A stretch of 64,000 nt of DNA from an uncultured Bacteroidales bacterium (GCA_947303465.1 CAMYYI010000006.1:1-64000), one strand, 5' to 3'. Shown: positions 20,506 through 30,103, counted from the stretch's first letter. Program-made: numbers and translations. The notes: a model not told the origin generated them from the letters alone.

Positions 20506-20604
20506 GGTGCTCTTGCCAGCCGCCGAGAACTACGAGACAACTTTCATTTATCAAGGGATTTCCTTATATTTGCCAAGTTTTAATAAGTACACTATACAAT
20601 CGGT

Positions 20605-20727
20605 ATGTCAGTCAAGTATTTTTCGCCTGAGTGCGAGTTCTGCGAGGAGCAGTTGGATTTGTTGCTATGTGCCAGTGAAGGGTCTGGCTCGTCGGAAGAC
20701 GTCGGTTATGATGACTGGGCACTTTAA
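20605..20727 (+). CDS. small acidic Cys-containing protein (40 aa)
   Basis: MSVKYFSPECEFCEEQLDLLLCASEGSGSSEDVGYDDWAL; TATATTTG box at 20565-20572; precedes the surface lipoprotein gene. Below the size limit of the ORF track. Confidence 0.55.
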   Translation: MSVKYFSPECEFCEEQLDLLLCASEGSGSSEDVGYDDWAL

Positions 20728-20739
20728 TAATGCATCGAG

Positions 20740-23304
20740 ATGAAAGCGCGTTACATTTTGTTTTTTGCTGCGCTGGCGCTGGTGGCGTCATCGTGTGAGG
20801 GCATTGTTGAACAGCCTGCAGTCAAGGGAAACCAGATAACTGTCCGCGCATGGCAGGAAGGGGCACAGGATTCCAAGACCACTGTCATCGACGGAGGAAC
20901 CAAGGTGTATTGGGAGCCGAACGATGAAATCAAATTGTTCTATAAGAATGCAAGCGGCAAGTTCGTAGCCCAGAATACTGAGCCTGCCGATGTGGCAGAG
21001 TTCTCCGGCTATCTGGATGTCGTTATTGGCTCTGACGGCAACGTTGAAGGCGCTGAGGACATTTGGGCCCTGTATCCTTACAGTGAAGACGCGACCTACG
21101 ACGGGGAATACGTAACCGCAACTATCCCTACAGTACAAACTGGAAGAGCCGGTTCTTTCGACAGGAACATGCATATTGCCCTTGCCTATTCGAGCGGATT
21201 GGATTTTCAGTTCTTGAATGTTAGCGGAGGTTTGCGCTTCACTTTGACCCAGGAGGGTATAAAGTCTGTAACCTTCAGAGGGAACAGCATGAAAAACTGG
21301 CCTCTTTCCGGAACGGTTAAACTGGGCACGGAGGAAGGACTGCCTGAGATTCAGGGGTTGGGAGAGAATTATGCTTATTACGTAACTTTGAACGCTCCCG
21401 AAGGCGAGTCTTTCAAGACGGGAGAATGGTACTACATTGAAGCTTTTCCGGTTCCCCTGGACAATGGTTTCAAAATGTTGTTCCAAAAAGACGGAGAGTT
21501 TGCCGAGCTTTATTCATCAAACCCGGTTACAATCCAGCGCGGCAGATATGGCTCAATTGCAAATATTGACCAGGGACTTGTTTTCAAACCTGCCGGGGGA
21601 GAAGTTGCGGAAGCCGTGGATCTTGGTTTGAGCGTCAAATGGGCGGGCTGGAACATAGGCGCCTCCAGTCCAGAGGATATTGGAGAGTTCATTGCCTGGG
21701 GTGAGACGCAGACGAGGCTCAGTTTCAATCTCTACAATTATTCGTACTTCGTTATCGATGGCGACAAGCTTACTATTCCAAAGTACAATTACTCACCCAA
21801 ATACGGTCAGTGTGACTATAAAACTGTTCTTGATCCCGAAGATGATGCTGCGACCGTACGCTGGGGAGGCAACTGGCGTATGCCTACCATGGATGAGGTT
21901 AAGGAGCTCATTAGCAAATGCACATGGACCTGGACTACCGTCAACGGCATGAACGGCTATTCCGTTACCAGTAACGTGGAAGGTTATACAGACAAGTCGA
22001 TTTTCCTTCCTGCTGCCGGCGGATATGAAGATGATGAACAGTATATGTCGCCAGGTAGCCAGGGTGTCTATTGGACGGCTGAAATGTACACGGGAGATTC
22101 GATGCCGATACATGCGTACTACATGTATCTTAATTCCACGGTACAATCTTATGGATACTATTACCGCAGCATGGGACTTCCCATGCGCCCGGTTGAAGGT
22201 GCCCGTGTACCCGTAGCTTCCATTGAACTTGACCAGCAGGCCTTGGAACTGGCTGAAAATGAATCCGGGACTTTGACGGCAAGCGTCCTTCCCGAGAATG
22301 CCACAGCCAAAACCGTTTTATGGATTTCAGGAAACCCCGATGTAGCAGTAGTCTCATCAAAGGGCGTCGTCACCGGAAAGGCTGTCGGAAATGCAATCAT
22401 CTATGCGTATTCTTCAAACGGTCTTGTAGCTTCCTGTACTGTTACTGTCACTCCTTTCGTAATGAAGGCAGTAGATTTGGGGCTGTCCGTAAAATGGGCG
22501 AATTGCAACATAGGTGCAAGCGGTCCGGAGCAGAACGGCTCTTACTTCGCATGGGGTGAAACCCAGCCAAAGGAGGTATATGACTGGAGTACCTATAAAT
22601 GGTGCAACGGCACATACAATACGATTACAAAATATAACGATGACCCTGAACACGGTACTGTTGACTACAAATACGTCCTTGAACTCGAGGACGATGCGGC
22701 GCACGTGAACATGGGCGGCAACTGGCGTATGCCCGTTGCAGAGGAAATCGTAGAACTATACAAGAATACAACAAGGCAGTGGACGGAAATTAACGGGGTG
22801 CCGGGCTACAAGTTTACCAGCAAGATGGAGGGTTATACCGACAACTGGATTTTCCTGGCTCTCCCTACCGGATACAAGTGGGGCCAGTATTTCGATGAAG
22901 CCTATGACTGGGGAGTATATTTCGGCGCGTCGCTGATTGATCCGGAACAGGCCAACATATTCTATTTCCAGCAGGGCCATTCTTACACTTATGCATATGG
23001 ATCACGTGCTCAGGGCTTGCCTGTACGTGCTGTAGAAGGGGAGTTCGTGCCTGTGACTTCCATCAGTCTTGACAAGACGGAAGTTACGATAAAGGTCGGT
23101 GAAGTTTATGCCCCGCAAGTGACGATGCTGCCTCAAAATGCCACGTCATATATACCCAGCGGAAAGGTTGATGACACTTCAATTGCCAGCATTAATAATG
23201 ACGATAACGTAGTCGGCGTGGCTCCCGGCGTGACAACTTACCGTGCATACGCACATAACGGTTTGATAGCCACTTGTACGGTTACTGTTACGGCTGCTGA
23301 ATAA
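20740..23304 (+). CDS. surface lipoprotein: fimbrillin-like N-terminus plus two FISUMP-like and two Big2 modules
   Basis: Lipobox ALVASSCEG; duplicated AVDLGLSVKWAxxNIGASxPE...WGGNWRMP and Big2 segments (VASIELDQQALELAENESGTL, VTSISLDKTEVTIKVGE). Confidence 0.75.
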   Translation: MKARYILFFAALALVASSCEGIVEQPAVKGNQITVRAWQEGAQDSKTTVIDGGTKVYWEPNDEIKLFYKNASGKFVAQNTEPADVAEFSGYLDVVIGSDGNVEGAEDIWALYPYSEDATYDGEYVTATIPTVQTGRAGSFDRNMHIALAYSSGLDFQFLNVSGGLRFTLTQEGIKSVTFRGNSMKNWPLSGTVKLGTEEGLPEIQGLGENYAYYVTLNAPEGESFKTGEWYYIEAFPVPLDNGFKMLFQKDGEFAELYSSNPVTIQRGRYGSIANIDQGLVFKPAGGEVAEAVDLGLSVKWAGWNIGASSPEDIGEFIAWGETQTRLSFNLYNYSYFVIDGDKLTIPKYNYSPKYGQCDYKTVLDPEDDAATVRWGGNWRMPTMDEVKELISKCTWTWTTVNGMNGYSVTSNVEGYTDKSIFLPAAGGYEDDEQYMSPGSQGVYWTAEMYTGDSMPIHAYYMYLNSTVQSYGYYYRSMGLPMRPVEGARVPVASIELDQQALELAENESGTLTASVLPENATAKTVLWISGNPDVAVVSSKGVVTGKAVGNAIIYAYSSNGLVASCTVTVTPFVMKAVDLGLSVKWANCNIGASGPEQNGSYFAWGETQPKEVYDWSTYKWCNGTYNTITKYNDDPEHGTVDYKYVLELEDDAAHVNMGGNWRMPVAEEIVELYKNTTRQWTEINGVPGYKFTSKMEGYTDNWIFLALPTGYKWGQYFDEAYDWGVYFGASLIDPEQANIFYFQQGHSYTYAYGSRAQGLPVRAVEGEFVPVTSISLDKTEVTIKVGEVYAPQVTMLPQNATSYIPSGKVDDTSIASINNDDNVVGVAPGVTTYRAYAHNGLIATCTVTVTAAE

Positions 23305-23320
23305 ATAAGAATTCAGTTTG

Positions 23321-23878
23321 TTACATCATCCACCCGCTCATGTCGAGTCCGGCTGAAAGGCCCTCGCGGATGCGGGTGGATGAAATGTTTACCTCCGGGG
23401 CGTTCAGGAGTTCTATCCTGCTGCCTGGTACCTGTTTCAGGATACCGTCTTTGATTTGCCTGTAATCGTAGCCCTCGCGGGGATAGACGGCTATGCCGTA
23501 TTCGGTGAGCAAGCGCTCAGGCTCTCGCCATTGCAGCAGGCGCTCAAGGTTGTCGGCGCCCATTACAAGGGTGAATTCATTGCCGGGTTCACGCTGCTTC
23601 AGGGCGTCCAGGGTGCGAATGGTGTAATGAGGTGGCTCCATGCCCAGCTCTATGTCGTCCACCCAAACGTGCAGTTCAGGATGCCGGCGCACCGCTTCTA
23701 TGGCCGCTCGGTAACGGCTCTCGGCGGAAAGGGCTTTGGAAGGGTCTTTGAAAGGGTTCTGGGGCGATATTACCAGATACACCCAGTCGAATCCGCTTTG
23801 GCGCGTGAGATATTCCATAATGGCCTGATGCCCTATATGGAGCGGGTCAAAGGAACCTGAATATACAGCTATACGCAT
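23321..23878 (-). CDS. nadD: nicotinate-nucleotide adenylyltransferase
   Basis: MRIAVYSGSFDPLHIGHQAIMEYL; SSTRIREGLSAG. Confidence 0.92.
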   Translation of the reverse strand: MRIAVYSGSFDPLHIGHQAIMEYLTRQSGFDWVYLVISPQNPFKDPSKALSAESRYRAAIEAVRRHPELHVWVDDIELGMEPPHYTIRTLDALKQREPGNEFTLVMGADNLERLLQWREPERLLTEYGIAVYPREGYDYRQIKDGILKQVPGSRIELLNAPEVNISSTRIREGLSAGLDMSGWMM

Positions 23879-24438
23879 AAGAAATTATCAACCAGGGCTT
23901 CCGCATCGGCGAAAGTGTCCTCGAGCCTGTCGTTTACCAGGTCCACGTCGAACTTGCCGGCGGCGAAATCCAGTTCGGACTGGGCTTTGTCGAGACGCTC
24001 CCGTATTGCCTCTTCGCTGTCCGTCCCACGACCCCGCAGTCTCTGCTCCAGTACTTCCATGGACGGAGGTACGATGAGCACGGACATGGCCGAGTCGCCG
24101 AAGTATTTCTTGAGGTTTACTCCACCCTTTACGTCCACATCGAACACTATCACGTGCCCCTTGGCCCAGATTCGCTCGACTTCTGACTTAAGTGTGCCGT
24201 AGAAGCGGTCATGATAGACTTCCTCGTACTCTACGAATGCACCCTCTGCTATCAGTTCACGGAAGCGTGCTGCATCTATGAAATAGTATTCCACGCCATC
24301 CTTTTCGTTGCCTCTCGGGGCTCGTGAAGTTGCGCTCACAGAGAATTCAAACTCCGGATGAAGTCCGAGAAGGTGGCCGACGACCGTGCTTTTGCCGGCG
24401 CCGGAAGGGGCGGAGAAAATAATAACTTTACCTTTCAT
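23869..24438 (-). CDS. gmk: guanylate kinase
   Basis: KVIIFSAPSGAGKSTVVGHLL; SVSATSRAPRGNEKDGVEYYFI. Confidence 0.95.
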   Translation of the reverse strand: MKGKVIIFSAPSGAGKSTVVGHLLGLHPEFEFSVSATSRAPRGNEKDGVEYYFIDAARFRELIAEGAFVEYEEVYHDRFYGTLKSEVERIWAKGHVIVFDVDVKGGVNLKKYFGDSAMSVLIVPPSMEVLEQRLRGRGTDSEEAIRERLDKAQSELDFAAGKFDVDLVNDRLEDTFADAEALVDNFLCV

Positions 24439-24550
24439 GTATTCAGCCGAAAAATCAATGCTACTAATATAGGAATTCTTTTCCTTTTATCGAAAACAAT
24501 TGCTATATTTGCGTGATTTACAAGAACGATAGTTTTACTGTTACATCATT

Positions 24551-25555
24551 ATGAAAGTATCCTTTAAAGATCTTGGCCTGGTGAACACCCGCGAGATGTT
24601 CGCAAAGGCCGTCAAGGGCGGTTATGCCATTCCTGCGTTCAACTTCAACAACATGGAGCAGCTCCAGGCCATCATCCAGGCCTGCGCCGAGACCAAGTCT
24701 CCGGTTATCCTTCAGGTGAGCAAGGGTGCGCGTAACTATGCCAATCAGACCCTCCTCCGTTATATGGCCCAGGGTGCTGTAGAATATGCAAAGGAACTGG
24801 GTTGGAAGCGCCCCCAGATTGTCCTTCATCTCGACCACGGCGACAGCTACGAGCTTTGCAAGAGCTGCGTGGACTTCGGTTTCTCCTCCGTCATGATAGA
24901 CGCATCCTCCCTCCCTTACGACGAGAATGTGGCCCTGACCCGCAAGGTCGTGAACTATGCCCACAAGTATGACGTGACCGTAGAGGCGGAACTCGGCGTG
25001 CTCGCAGGTGTTGAGGACGAGGTCTCTGCAGAGGTGTCCCATTACACCAAGCCCGAGGAGGTTATCGACTTCGTCAAGAAGACCAAGTGCGACTCCCTCG
25101 CCATCTCCATCGGCACCAGCCACGGCGCATACAAGTTCACTCCCGAACAGTGCACCCGTGACCCCAAGACCGGTCGTCTGGTACCTCCGCCACTGGCATT
25201 CGACGTGCTGAAGGCCATAGAGAAGAAGCTCCCCGGATTCCCCATCGTGCTTCATGGCTCTTCTTCCGTCCCTCAGGAGTATGTGGACATCATCAACGCC
25301 AACGGCGGCAAGCTGCCCGATGCAGTGGGTATCCCTGAGGAGCAGCTCCGCAAGGCTGCAAAGAGCGCTGTCTGCAAGATCAACATCGACTCCGACAGCC
25401 GTCTGGCAATGACTGCTGCCATACGCCAGCACTTCGCTGAGTATCCCGGACACTTCGATCCCCGCCAGTATCTCAAGCCGGCCCGCGAGGAGATGAAGAA
25501 GATGTACGAGCACAAGATTCTCAACGTCCTCGGCTCCAACGGAAAAGCCAGGTAG
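24551..25555 (+). CDS. fba: class II fructose-bisphosphate aldolase
   Basis: 334 aa; IVLHLDHGDSYELCKSCVDFGFSSVMIDASSLPYDEN; FPIVLHGSSSVPQEYVD. Confidence 0.95.
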   Translation: MKVSFKDLGLVNTREMFAKAVKGGYAIPAFNFNNMEQLQAIIQACAETKSPVILQVSKGARNYANQTLLRYMAQGAVEYAKELGWKRPQIVLHLDHGDSYELCKSCVDFGFSSVMIDASSLPYDENVALTRKVVNYAHKYDVTVEAELGVLAGVEDEVSAEVSHYTKPEEVIDFVKKTKCDSLAISIGTSHGAYKFTPEQCTRDPKTGRLVPPPLAFDVLKAIEKKLPGFPIVLHGSSSVPQEYVDIINANGGKLPDAVGIPEEQLRKAAKSAVCKINIDSDSRLAMTAAIRQHFAEYPGHFDPRQYLKPAREEMKKMYEHKILNVLGSNGKAR

Positions 25556-25580
25556 TTGACTGAAAATGAATTTTTTTAGG

Positions 25581-25608
25581 GCCCGAAGCAGTTCGGGCTC
25601 TTTTTTTT
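25581..25608 (+). terminator. rho-independent terminator of fba
   Basis: GCCCGAAGCAGTTCGGGC followed by TCTTTTTTTT. Confidence 0.9.
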
Positions 25609-25690
25609 ACAAAAAATACTTACCTTTGCACGTTTCCACGAAAGTTCAACCCCTTCCGACAAGTGCGCCGGGAACAAACAGGAAGGCAAG

Positions 25691-26644
25691 ATGATCAGGA
25701 TTTTCTACCGTTCCGGGACCGAGATACTTCTCGCCCTGACAGAAAAGCAGATTGCTGCCATCGGCAAGGACAACGTACTCTGGATAGACCTCATCTCCCC
25801 GAGCGGTGAGGAGAAACGGGCCGTGGAGGCATTCCTGGGAACGGAAATCCAGAGCCGCGCACAGGCGGAGGAGATTGAAAGTTCGTCCCGTTTCTGGGAA
25901 GACGACAAAGCCATTTATGCAAACACCAACTTCTTGTCTCCGGCAGATGACGAGATGTTGATGGATCCCGTGTCCTTCATTCTTAACGATCGTTGCATCA
26001 CCACCTTGCGTGAGATACCCCTGCGCTCCCTGGATACCTTGCAGCGTAAGATCCAGGCCCTCCCGGACCAGTTCCCGGACGGCTTTACGGTGTTTGTGGA
26101 GATAATGGACAAGCGTGTCGATCTGGATGCCGATATCGTGGAGCTTATCTCAAAGGATGTATCCCAGTTCAGCAAGCGTATCAACCAGCAGGAAGATATC
26201 AACGAGGAATTCCTCCTGGATATCAACCAGTTGCAGGAGAACGCAATGTTCGTTCGGGAGAATATCGTAGATAAGCAGAGACTGCTCTCAAATATTATCA
26301 AGAGCAAGCGCTGTCCCAAGAATTCAGACATAAAGGAAGACCTTGGCGTCATCTTGCAGGATATTGCATCCCTTATCAACCATACCAACTTTACTTTTGA
26401 AAGACTGGAGTACCTGCAGGAGACCGTCGTGGGCCTTATCAATCTGGAGCAGAACAACATAATGAAGATTTTCACCCTCATTTCCCTGCTCCTCATGCCT
26501 GCCACTCTGGTTGCCAGCTTCTATGGCATGAACGTTACCCTGCCCTTTGCCGACAAGTGGTGGGCCTGGCCGGCCATTTCCGGGCTCATGGTTTGCCTGG
26601 TCATAGGTATATGGCTGGTATTCAAGCATAAGAAAATGTTATGA
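25691..26644 (+). CDS. corA: CorA-family magnesium/cobalt transporter
   Basis: 317 aa; C-terminal FYGMNVTLPFADKWWAWPAISGLMV, GMN motif, 2 TM. Confidence 0.93.
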   Translation: MIRIFYRSGTEILLALTEKQIAAIGKDNVLWIDLISPSGEEKRAVEAFLGTEIQSRAQAEEIESSSRFWEDDKAIYANTNFLSPADDEMLMDPVSFILNDRCITTLREIPLRSLDTLQRKIQALPDQFPDGFTVFVEIMDKRVDLDADIVELISKDVSQFSKRINQQEDINEEFLLDINQLQENAMFVRENIVDKQRLLSNIIKSKRCPKNSDIKEDLGVILQDIASLINHTNFTFERLEYLQETVVGLINLEQNNIMKIFTLISLLLMPATLVASFYGMNVTLPFADKWWAWPAISGLMVCLVIGIWLVFKHKKML

Positions 26645-27768
26645 AAAGACTTGTTCCCATTCTGGTGCTCGTGGTGCTCGCCGCTTGCGCCAAGCCTCTT
26701 CAGCTCCTGCCGGCTTCTGCATTCGATACGGAGATTGACGGCAAACCGGTTTCACTTTATACGATTGAAGGCGGTGGCCTGACCGCCCAGATAACCAATT
26801 ACGGTGCACGTGTGGTGTCTCTATGGGTGCCGGACAGGGACGGATACATGAGGGACGTAGTCATAGGATACGGCAATATCGATGCGTATCTGAACAATCC
26901 AGGCGAGCGTTTTCTGGGTTCCAGTCCCGGTCCGGTAGCCAACCGTATCGGGGGCGCCTCTTTTGAACTCGACGGCGTTACCTATCAACTTGACAAGAAC
27001 GACGGGGAGAACACCCTTCACGGTGGCTTTGTCGGCATAGACAATCTGGTATGGGATGTGGTGGAACAGAGCAAAAACAGCATACTCATGGCTGTCTGCC
27101 ATCCGGACGGCCTGGGCGGATTCCCCGGCAACAAGAATATCAGCGCCCGATTTACACTTACGCCGGACCATGCTTTGAAGGTGGAGTTTGAGGCTACGAC
27201 CGATGCTCCTACGCCTGTTAACCTCGCCCATCATTCTTTCTTCAACCTGAAGGGCAGCGGCGACGGAGACATCCTGGACCACATCCTGACTATCAACGGA
27301 CATGCTATTACTCCTGTCAACGAGCAGCTGATACCGGGCGACGAAGTTGTGGCTGTGGACGGAACTGCCTTCGACTTCCGCAAGCCGCATGCAATAGGGG
27401 AGAGAATCGAAGCCGATGACGTGCAGTTGCATGCCGGCCATGGATATGACCACAACTGGGTGCTGGATACGGATGGCACCAGGGCTTTCAGCGTTAACGC
27501 TACCGTTCTGGACCCTGTTTCCGGTACTTTCATGGAGGTTCTGTCAGACCAGCCCGGCCTGCAGTTCTACAGCGGCAATTTCTTCGGTGACGGCAAGACT
27601 GTCGACAAGTACGGAAACGCCATAGTCTTCCGCGGTGCTTTGGCCCTTGAAACGCAGAAATTCCCCGACAGCGTGCACCATCCCCAGTTCCCGGACACCA
27701 TCCTCCGCCCCGGAGAGACCTACCGCCACACCTGCGAATATCGTTTTAGCACGGTAGCCCGGAAATAA
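26641..27768 (+). CDS. galM: aldose 1-epimerase (lipoprotein signal)
   Basis: LVVLAACAKP lipobox; ITNYGARVVSLWVPDRDG, NRIGGASFELDGVTYQLDKNDGENTLHGG, NLAHHSFFNLKG. Confidence 0.92.
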   Translation: MKRLVPILVLVVLAACAKPLQLLPASAFDTEIDGKPVSLYTIEGGGLTAQITNYGARVVSLWVPDRDGYMRDVVIGYGNIDAYLNNPGERFLGSSPGPVANRIGGASFELDGVTYQLDKNDGENTLHGGFVGIDNLVWDVVEQSKNSILMAVCHPDGLGGFPGNKNISARFTLTPDHALKVEFEATTDAPTPVNLAHHSFFNLKGSGDGDILDHILTINGHAITPVNEQLIPGDEVVAVDGTAFDFRKPHAIGERIEADDVQLHAGHGYDHNWVLDTDGTRAFSVNATVLDPVSGTFMEVLSDQPGLQFYSGNFFGDGKTVDKYGNAIVFRGALALETQKFPDSVHHPQFPDTILRPGETYRHTCEYRFSTVARK

Positions 27769-27904
27769 CTATCCCGATTTTTGCGCATTCGGGCAGAGGC
27801 CATCCGGCTACGTCCATTCTCGCATCCTGCGTCATCCGCTGTGCGGATAACTTGTCTGCTGCGGCTGAGTAACGCCGGACGGCTCTCTGCCGCTCCTGCG
27901 CTGC

Positions 27905-28110
27905 GAAGCGGGACAGTGGGACTGTTGCGGCAACCCGTGGCCGCCCGTGGCCACGTGAACGGGAGGGGCCCACAAGCGTAGCGCAGTGGGAGGGATGAGC
28001 GAAGCGAAGGTTCTGCCGCGGAAGTCCCGCTGCAAGCGGAGCAGCAGCGCTGGTTTCCGAATAGCGTTTGGGATTAGGCATGGCCTGTTTTGATCCGGAA
28101 ACAGCATTTT
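27905..28110. repeat. hairpin-rich, GC-rich intergenic repeat region
   Basis: Hairpins ACAGT-GGG-ACTGT (27913), CGTGGCC-N6-GGCCACG (27936-27955), CTGTTT-N8-AAACAG (28085-28104); GGGAGGGGCCC shared with the 45.6 kb repeat. Confidence 0.5.
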
Positions 28111-28176
28111 TCTGCCATTTTGGATTGAAATGGACAGTTTCTGATCCCGATAAGGAGGCTCACAATCCCGCAACTG

Positions 28177-28725
28177 CTAGAACAGCAGCGAAATACCGAT
28201 TCCGATAAGGACGAGGCCGCCGATGATCTCGGCAACGCGGCCGGTGGCTTTTCCGATGACGCGGCCGCCGCAGATGCCGATGACGGCGGAGAGGGCGGTA
28301 ACGACAAAAACGGCAACCAACAGCGGCAGAAAGCCATCCCAGGAAGTGTCTTCCATGGATTCTGCGACCCCGACTGCAAGGGCGTCGATGCTGGTGGCGA
28401 TGCCGCCGAGGACTATGTTGCGCCAGCCGTCCAGCTTGCGTACATCCTCCTTGCCGCGTATGCCCTCCAGCAACATTGAGCCGCCCACGAAGAGCAGCAG
28501 CAGGAAGCCGATGATATGGGAAATCTTGATGACGTAAGCCGCAAGCAGGCTTCCGAAAGCCCATCCGGCGAGCAGCAGGCCGGTCTGGATAATGGCGAAA
28601 ACCAGCGCCACCCGGGCCACGGAATTCCAGCGCAGGCTCTTCAGTGTGACACTGGAGCAGAGGGTGACGGCAAAGCAGTCGGCGCAGAGTGATACGGCCA
28701 CCAGGAGGGCTTCCCAGATACCCAT
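28177..28725 (-). CDS. mntP: putative manganese efflux pump MntP
   Basis: 182 aa, 6 TM, SLCADCFAVTLCSSVTLK, IATSIDALAVGVAESMED. Confidence 0.88.
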   Translation of the reverse strand: MGIWEALLVAVSLCADCFAVTLCSSVTLKSLRWNSVARVALVFAIIQTGLLLAGWAFGSLLAAYVIKISHIIGFLLLLFVGGSMLLEGIRGKEDVRKLDGWRNIVLGGIATSIDALAVGVAESMEDTSWDGFLPLLVAVFVVTALSAVIGICGGRVIGKATGRVAEIIGGLVLIGIGISLLF

Positions 28726-28728
28726 TGC

Positions 28729-29340
28729 TTAAGGTTTGAAAATCTGGCGGTTGACTATGGAGCGGCCGAGCGTGAGGGCGTCGGCATACTCCAGTTCGTC
28801 GCCGAATCCAAGGCCCCGGGCAAGCGTGGTGACGCGGCATCCGAGTCCTTCTATCTGACGGTAGATATAGAATGCGGTGGTTTCTCCCTCGACGTCTCCG
28901 GAAAGCGCGAGTATCACTTCCGTAGAAGGCCCTATCCGTTCGACCAACTGCTTGATAGTGAGGTCGGAAGGACCAACCCCGCCAATAGGGGAGATGATGC
29001 CGCCGAGCACATGGTACACTCCATGATACTGCCCTGTAGCCTCTATGCTCATGACGTCCCGGACGCTCTCCACGACGCAGATGGTATCGTGGTCACGGCG
29101 GGAGTCGGCACAGATGGAGCACTGGTCGCCGTCGGCCACCATCATGCAGGTCTTGCAGTAATGTACCCCCTCCGCCAGATTGTCCACCGCCGCGGCAAAA
29201 CGGTGAATCTTGTCGGCGGGCTGCTTAAGCAGGTGCAAGGCCAGTCGCAACGCGCTGCGGCTCCCCACGCCGGGCAGGGAACTGATGGCCTCGACCGCAT
29301 CGCGGAGGGCGGTGGAAGGGTAGTTGTCGGGAGAGATCAT
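28729..29340 (-). CDS. recR: recombination protein RecR
   Basis: Start MISPDNYPSTALRDAVEAISSLPGVGSRSALRLALHLL; zinc finger CKTCMMVADGDQCSIC; TOPRIM. Confidence 0.95.
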   Translation of the reverse strand: MISPDNYPSTALRDAVEAISSLPGVGSRSALRLALHLLKQPADKIHRFAAAVDNLAEGVHYCKTCMMVADGDQCSICADSRRDHDTICVVESVRDVMSIEATGQYHGVYHVLGGIISPIGGVGPSDLTIKQLVERIGPSTEVILALSGDVEGETTAFYIYRQIEGLGCRVTTLARGLGFGDELEYADALTLGRSIVNRQIFKP

Positions 29341-29969
29341 TCCACTATGACTCCGTTCTTTTTCCAGTTGATGAAACCGGCGATGCAAGTGCCTATGTAG
29401 ATGGTGTACATCACCGCCATGAGCCACTTGGACTGACTCACGTACACAATGACTATCAGCGTGTTGGCGGCAATCCAGAACAGGTACTGCTCAATATGCG
29501 ACTGGGACAGCAGGTACGCAGCGACCAGGCTTATGACCAGGGACGCTCCGTCGATGAGAGGGGAGGGGTCGCTGGTCTTGCCGAGCACCCATGCCAGGAG
29601 GGGCGTACCCAGCGCGATAATGGCAAGGCAGGTTATCAGCCGTTTACGGGGAAGGCGTACTATATGCAGCTTGCCTCCGCTCTCTCCTTCCAGCTGCCTC
29701 CAGCGTATGATTCCGATGATGGCTATCACTATCAGATAGACATTCAGGGCTACCTGCGCCCATAGCGGCGCCCAGGTGTCTCCGTTCAGGTTTGTGGACG
29801 TGACGATTATGGCTGCAACGGAAGCGGCAATGCTGAAGTACCACATCAGTTTGTGCTGGAAAATCTGCAGAGTCATGTAGGTGACGCCGCAGATCAGCGA
29901 TATGGCCTGGATCCAGGAATGGTTGTCGCTGAACCAGCGTACGATGTCTGAAAGAAGAATGGTTTCCAT
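29337..29969 (-). CDS. pnuC: nicotinamide riboside transporter PnuC family
   Basis: 210 aa, 7 TM, PnuC-like AQVALNVYLIVIAIIGIIRWRQLEG; YLFWIAANTLIVIVYVSQSKWLMAVMYTIYI. Confidence 0.88.
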   Translation of the reverse strand: METILLSDIVRWFSDNHSWIQAISLICGVTYMTLQIFQHKLMWYFSIAASVAAIIVTSTNLNGDTWAPLWAQVALNVYLIVIAIIGIIRWRQLEGESGGKLHIVRLPRKRLITCLAIIALGTPLLAWVLGKTSDPSPLIDGASLVISLVAAYLLSQSHIEQYLFWIAANTLIVIVYVSQSKWLMAVMYTIYIGTCIAGFINWKKNGVIVE

Positions 29970-30016
29970 TTCACAAAATTAGCAATAATATTTTTCTTAT
30001 TATCAATTATTTTACC

Positions 30017-30024
30017 TAAATTTG
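30017..30024 (+). promoter_or_regulatory. -7 box TAAATTTG upstream of rpsA leader
   Basis: 79 nt before rpsA ATG; leader carries hairpin CGGGA-ATGAAA-TCCCG (30036-30051). Confidence 0.5.
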
Positions 30025-30103
30025 CGCGCTTTTGTCGGGAATGAAATCCCGCAGGCACAAGACATATTGTTTAACTACTAGTTTTTCAAAAGTTTAGTTT
30101 AAA

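Noticed and set aside
27781-28173. ORFs in the galM-mntP intergenic region
   Set aside because: Short overlapping ORFs in all frames of a hairpin-rich GC-rich repeat; no ribosome-binding or domain evidence.
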